A DNA stretch of 14,010 nucleotides. Origin: JANWWM01 sp046719715 (GTDB lineage: Bacteria; Bacteroidota; Chlorobiia; Chlorobiales; Thermochlorobacteraceae). The position numbers and the translations under genes were made by a program. The notes beneath the pieces were generated by a model. That model worked only from the letters and a program-made list of their open reading frames with translations. It was not told where the DNA came from and did not search any database. Below are positions 13,859 through 14,010 of the stretch, piece by piece (the stretch's first letter is position 1; the number at the start of each line of letters is the position of its first letter). The DNA lies in contig JBDNCJ010000071.1 of assembly GCA_046719715.1 (NCBI GenBank), forward strand, positions 1-14,010, in the 5' to 3' direction.

Positions 13859-14010
13859 TCAATCGACAGGGTTGTGGAGATGATTCGTTTCGCGTTGGGC
13901 GAAATATCGCCCAAGCGAGAGCGCGCACTGGGCTTCAAAGGCTTTTGCGTTCAGGCTTTGCGCCAAAGTCAGCCCTTGAACGAAATACGAATAGGCTTCT
14001 TCCAATCGGT
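13859..14010 (-). CDS. C-terminal fragment of a TPR-like protein
   Basis: Only the last 50 codons are in the window; the gene continues beyond the right edge. The visible residues include EEAYSYFVQGLTLAQSLNAK and AFEAQCALSLGRYFAQRE, then a short polar tail to TGA. The A..G..LA..L.A...EA...LSLG pattern is a tetratricopeptide-type helical pair, like the C-terminal TPR tails of multidomain AAA/cyclase or kinase proteins. The class cannot be decided from this piece. The stop lies 104 bp before the TPR kinase start on the same strand, and the spacer has a candidate promoter, so the two need not be co-transcribed. Confidence 0.65.
   Translation of the reverse strand, partial: RLEEAYSYFVQGLTLAQSLNAKAFEAQCALSLGRYFAQRETNHLHNPVD
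13895..13914. repeat. Perfect 8-bp inverted repeat inside the right-edge CDS
   Basis: TTGGGCGA (13895-13902) and TCGCCCAA (13907-13914) flank the 4-nt loop AATA, giving a strong GC-containing hairpin about 35 bp before the stop codon of the partial gene. No T-tract follows on either strand, so it is not a standard terminator. Confidence 0.75.

Overview
The window looks like a chromosomal segment of a Gram-negative bacterium of the Bacteroidota/Chlorobiota (FCB) group. A Chlorobiota (Chloroherpeton-like) relative is my best guess, at moderate confidence. The reasons are a PorV/PorQ-type outer-membrane protein, a sensor kinase of the two-component-regulator-propeller (HTCS) type, an AraC-type response regulator, TPR-fused kinases, an arsenosugar ArsS gene with its AhpD-like companion, and start codons without recognisable Shine-Dalgarno sequences. 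I see no phage, IS element, CRISPR array, rRNA or tRNA.

Layout. Positions 1-180 are the 3' end of a pyrimidine-nucleoside phosphorylase on the + strand. It converges on a tight minus-strand gene string spanning 5496 to 202, in transcription order: queA, a Wzx/MOP-type flippase, an AhpD/CMD-fold protein, arsS, a GNAT acetyltransferase and murI. Gaps are 3-20 bp, except about 67 bp before the CMD gene if its internal ATG is used. The string probably starts from a sigma70-like promoter near 5650-5677.

Diverging from queA on the + strand is a two-gene unit: a PorV/PorQ-like outer-membrane barrel (5785-6675) and, 6 bp later, a coiled-coil lipoprotein ending in 14-residue repeats. A 279-bp spacer (7261-7539) holds two inverted arms resembling a dispersed intergenic element, a short tandem repeat and a palindrome.

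The right half is signal transduction. A 1080-residue propeller/Y_Y_Y periplasmic sensor kinase is followed by a separate REC-AraC response regulator. Together they amount to a Bacteroides hybrid two-component system split into two proteins. A cytoplasmic TPR histidine kinase with a very similar H-box and ATP-lid sequence converges on the regulator from the other side. At the right edge is the C-terminus of another TPR-like protein, also on the minus strand.

Functionally, the left string mixes housekeeping (queuosine tRNA modification, peptidoglycan D-glutamate) with an organoarsenic module (ArsS plus AhpD-like protein) and a lipid-linked glycan flippase. The right half offers two sensors, one extracytoplasmic and one intracellular, that could feed one AraC-type transcription factor. 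That convergence is an inference. All positions were read by eye from the sequence; no similarity search or folding program was run.
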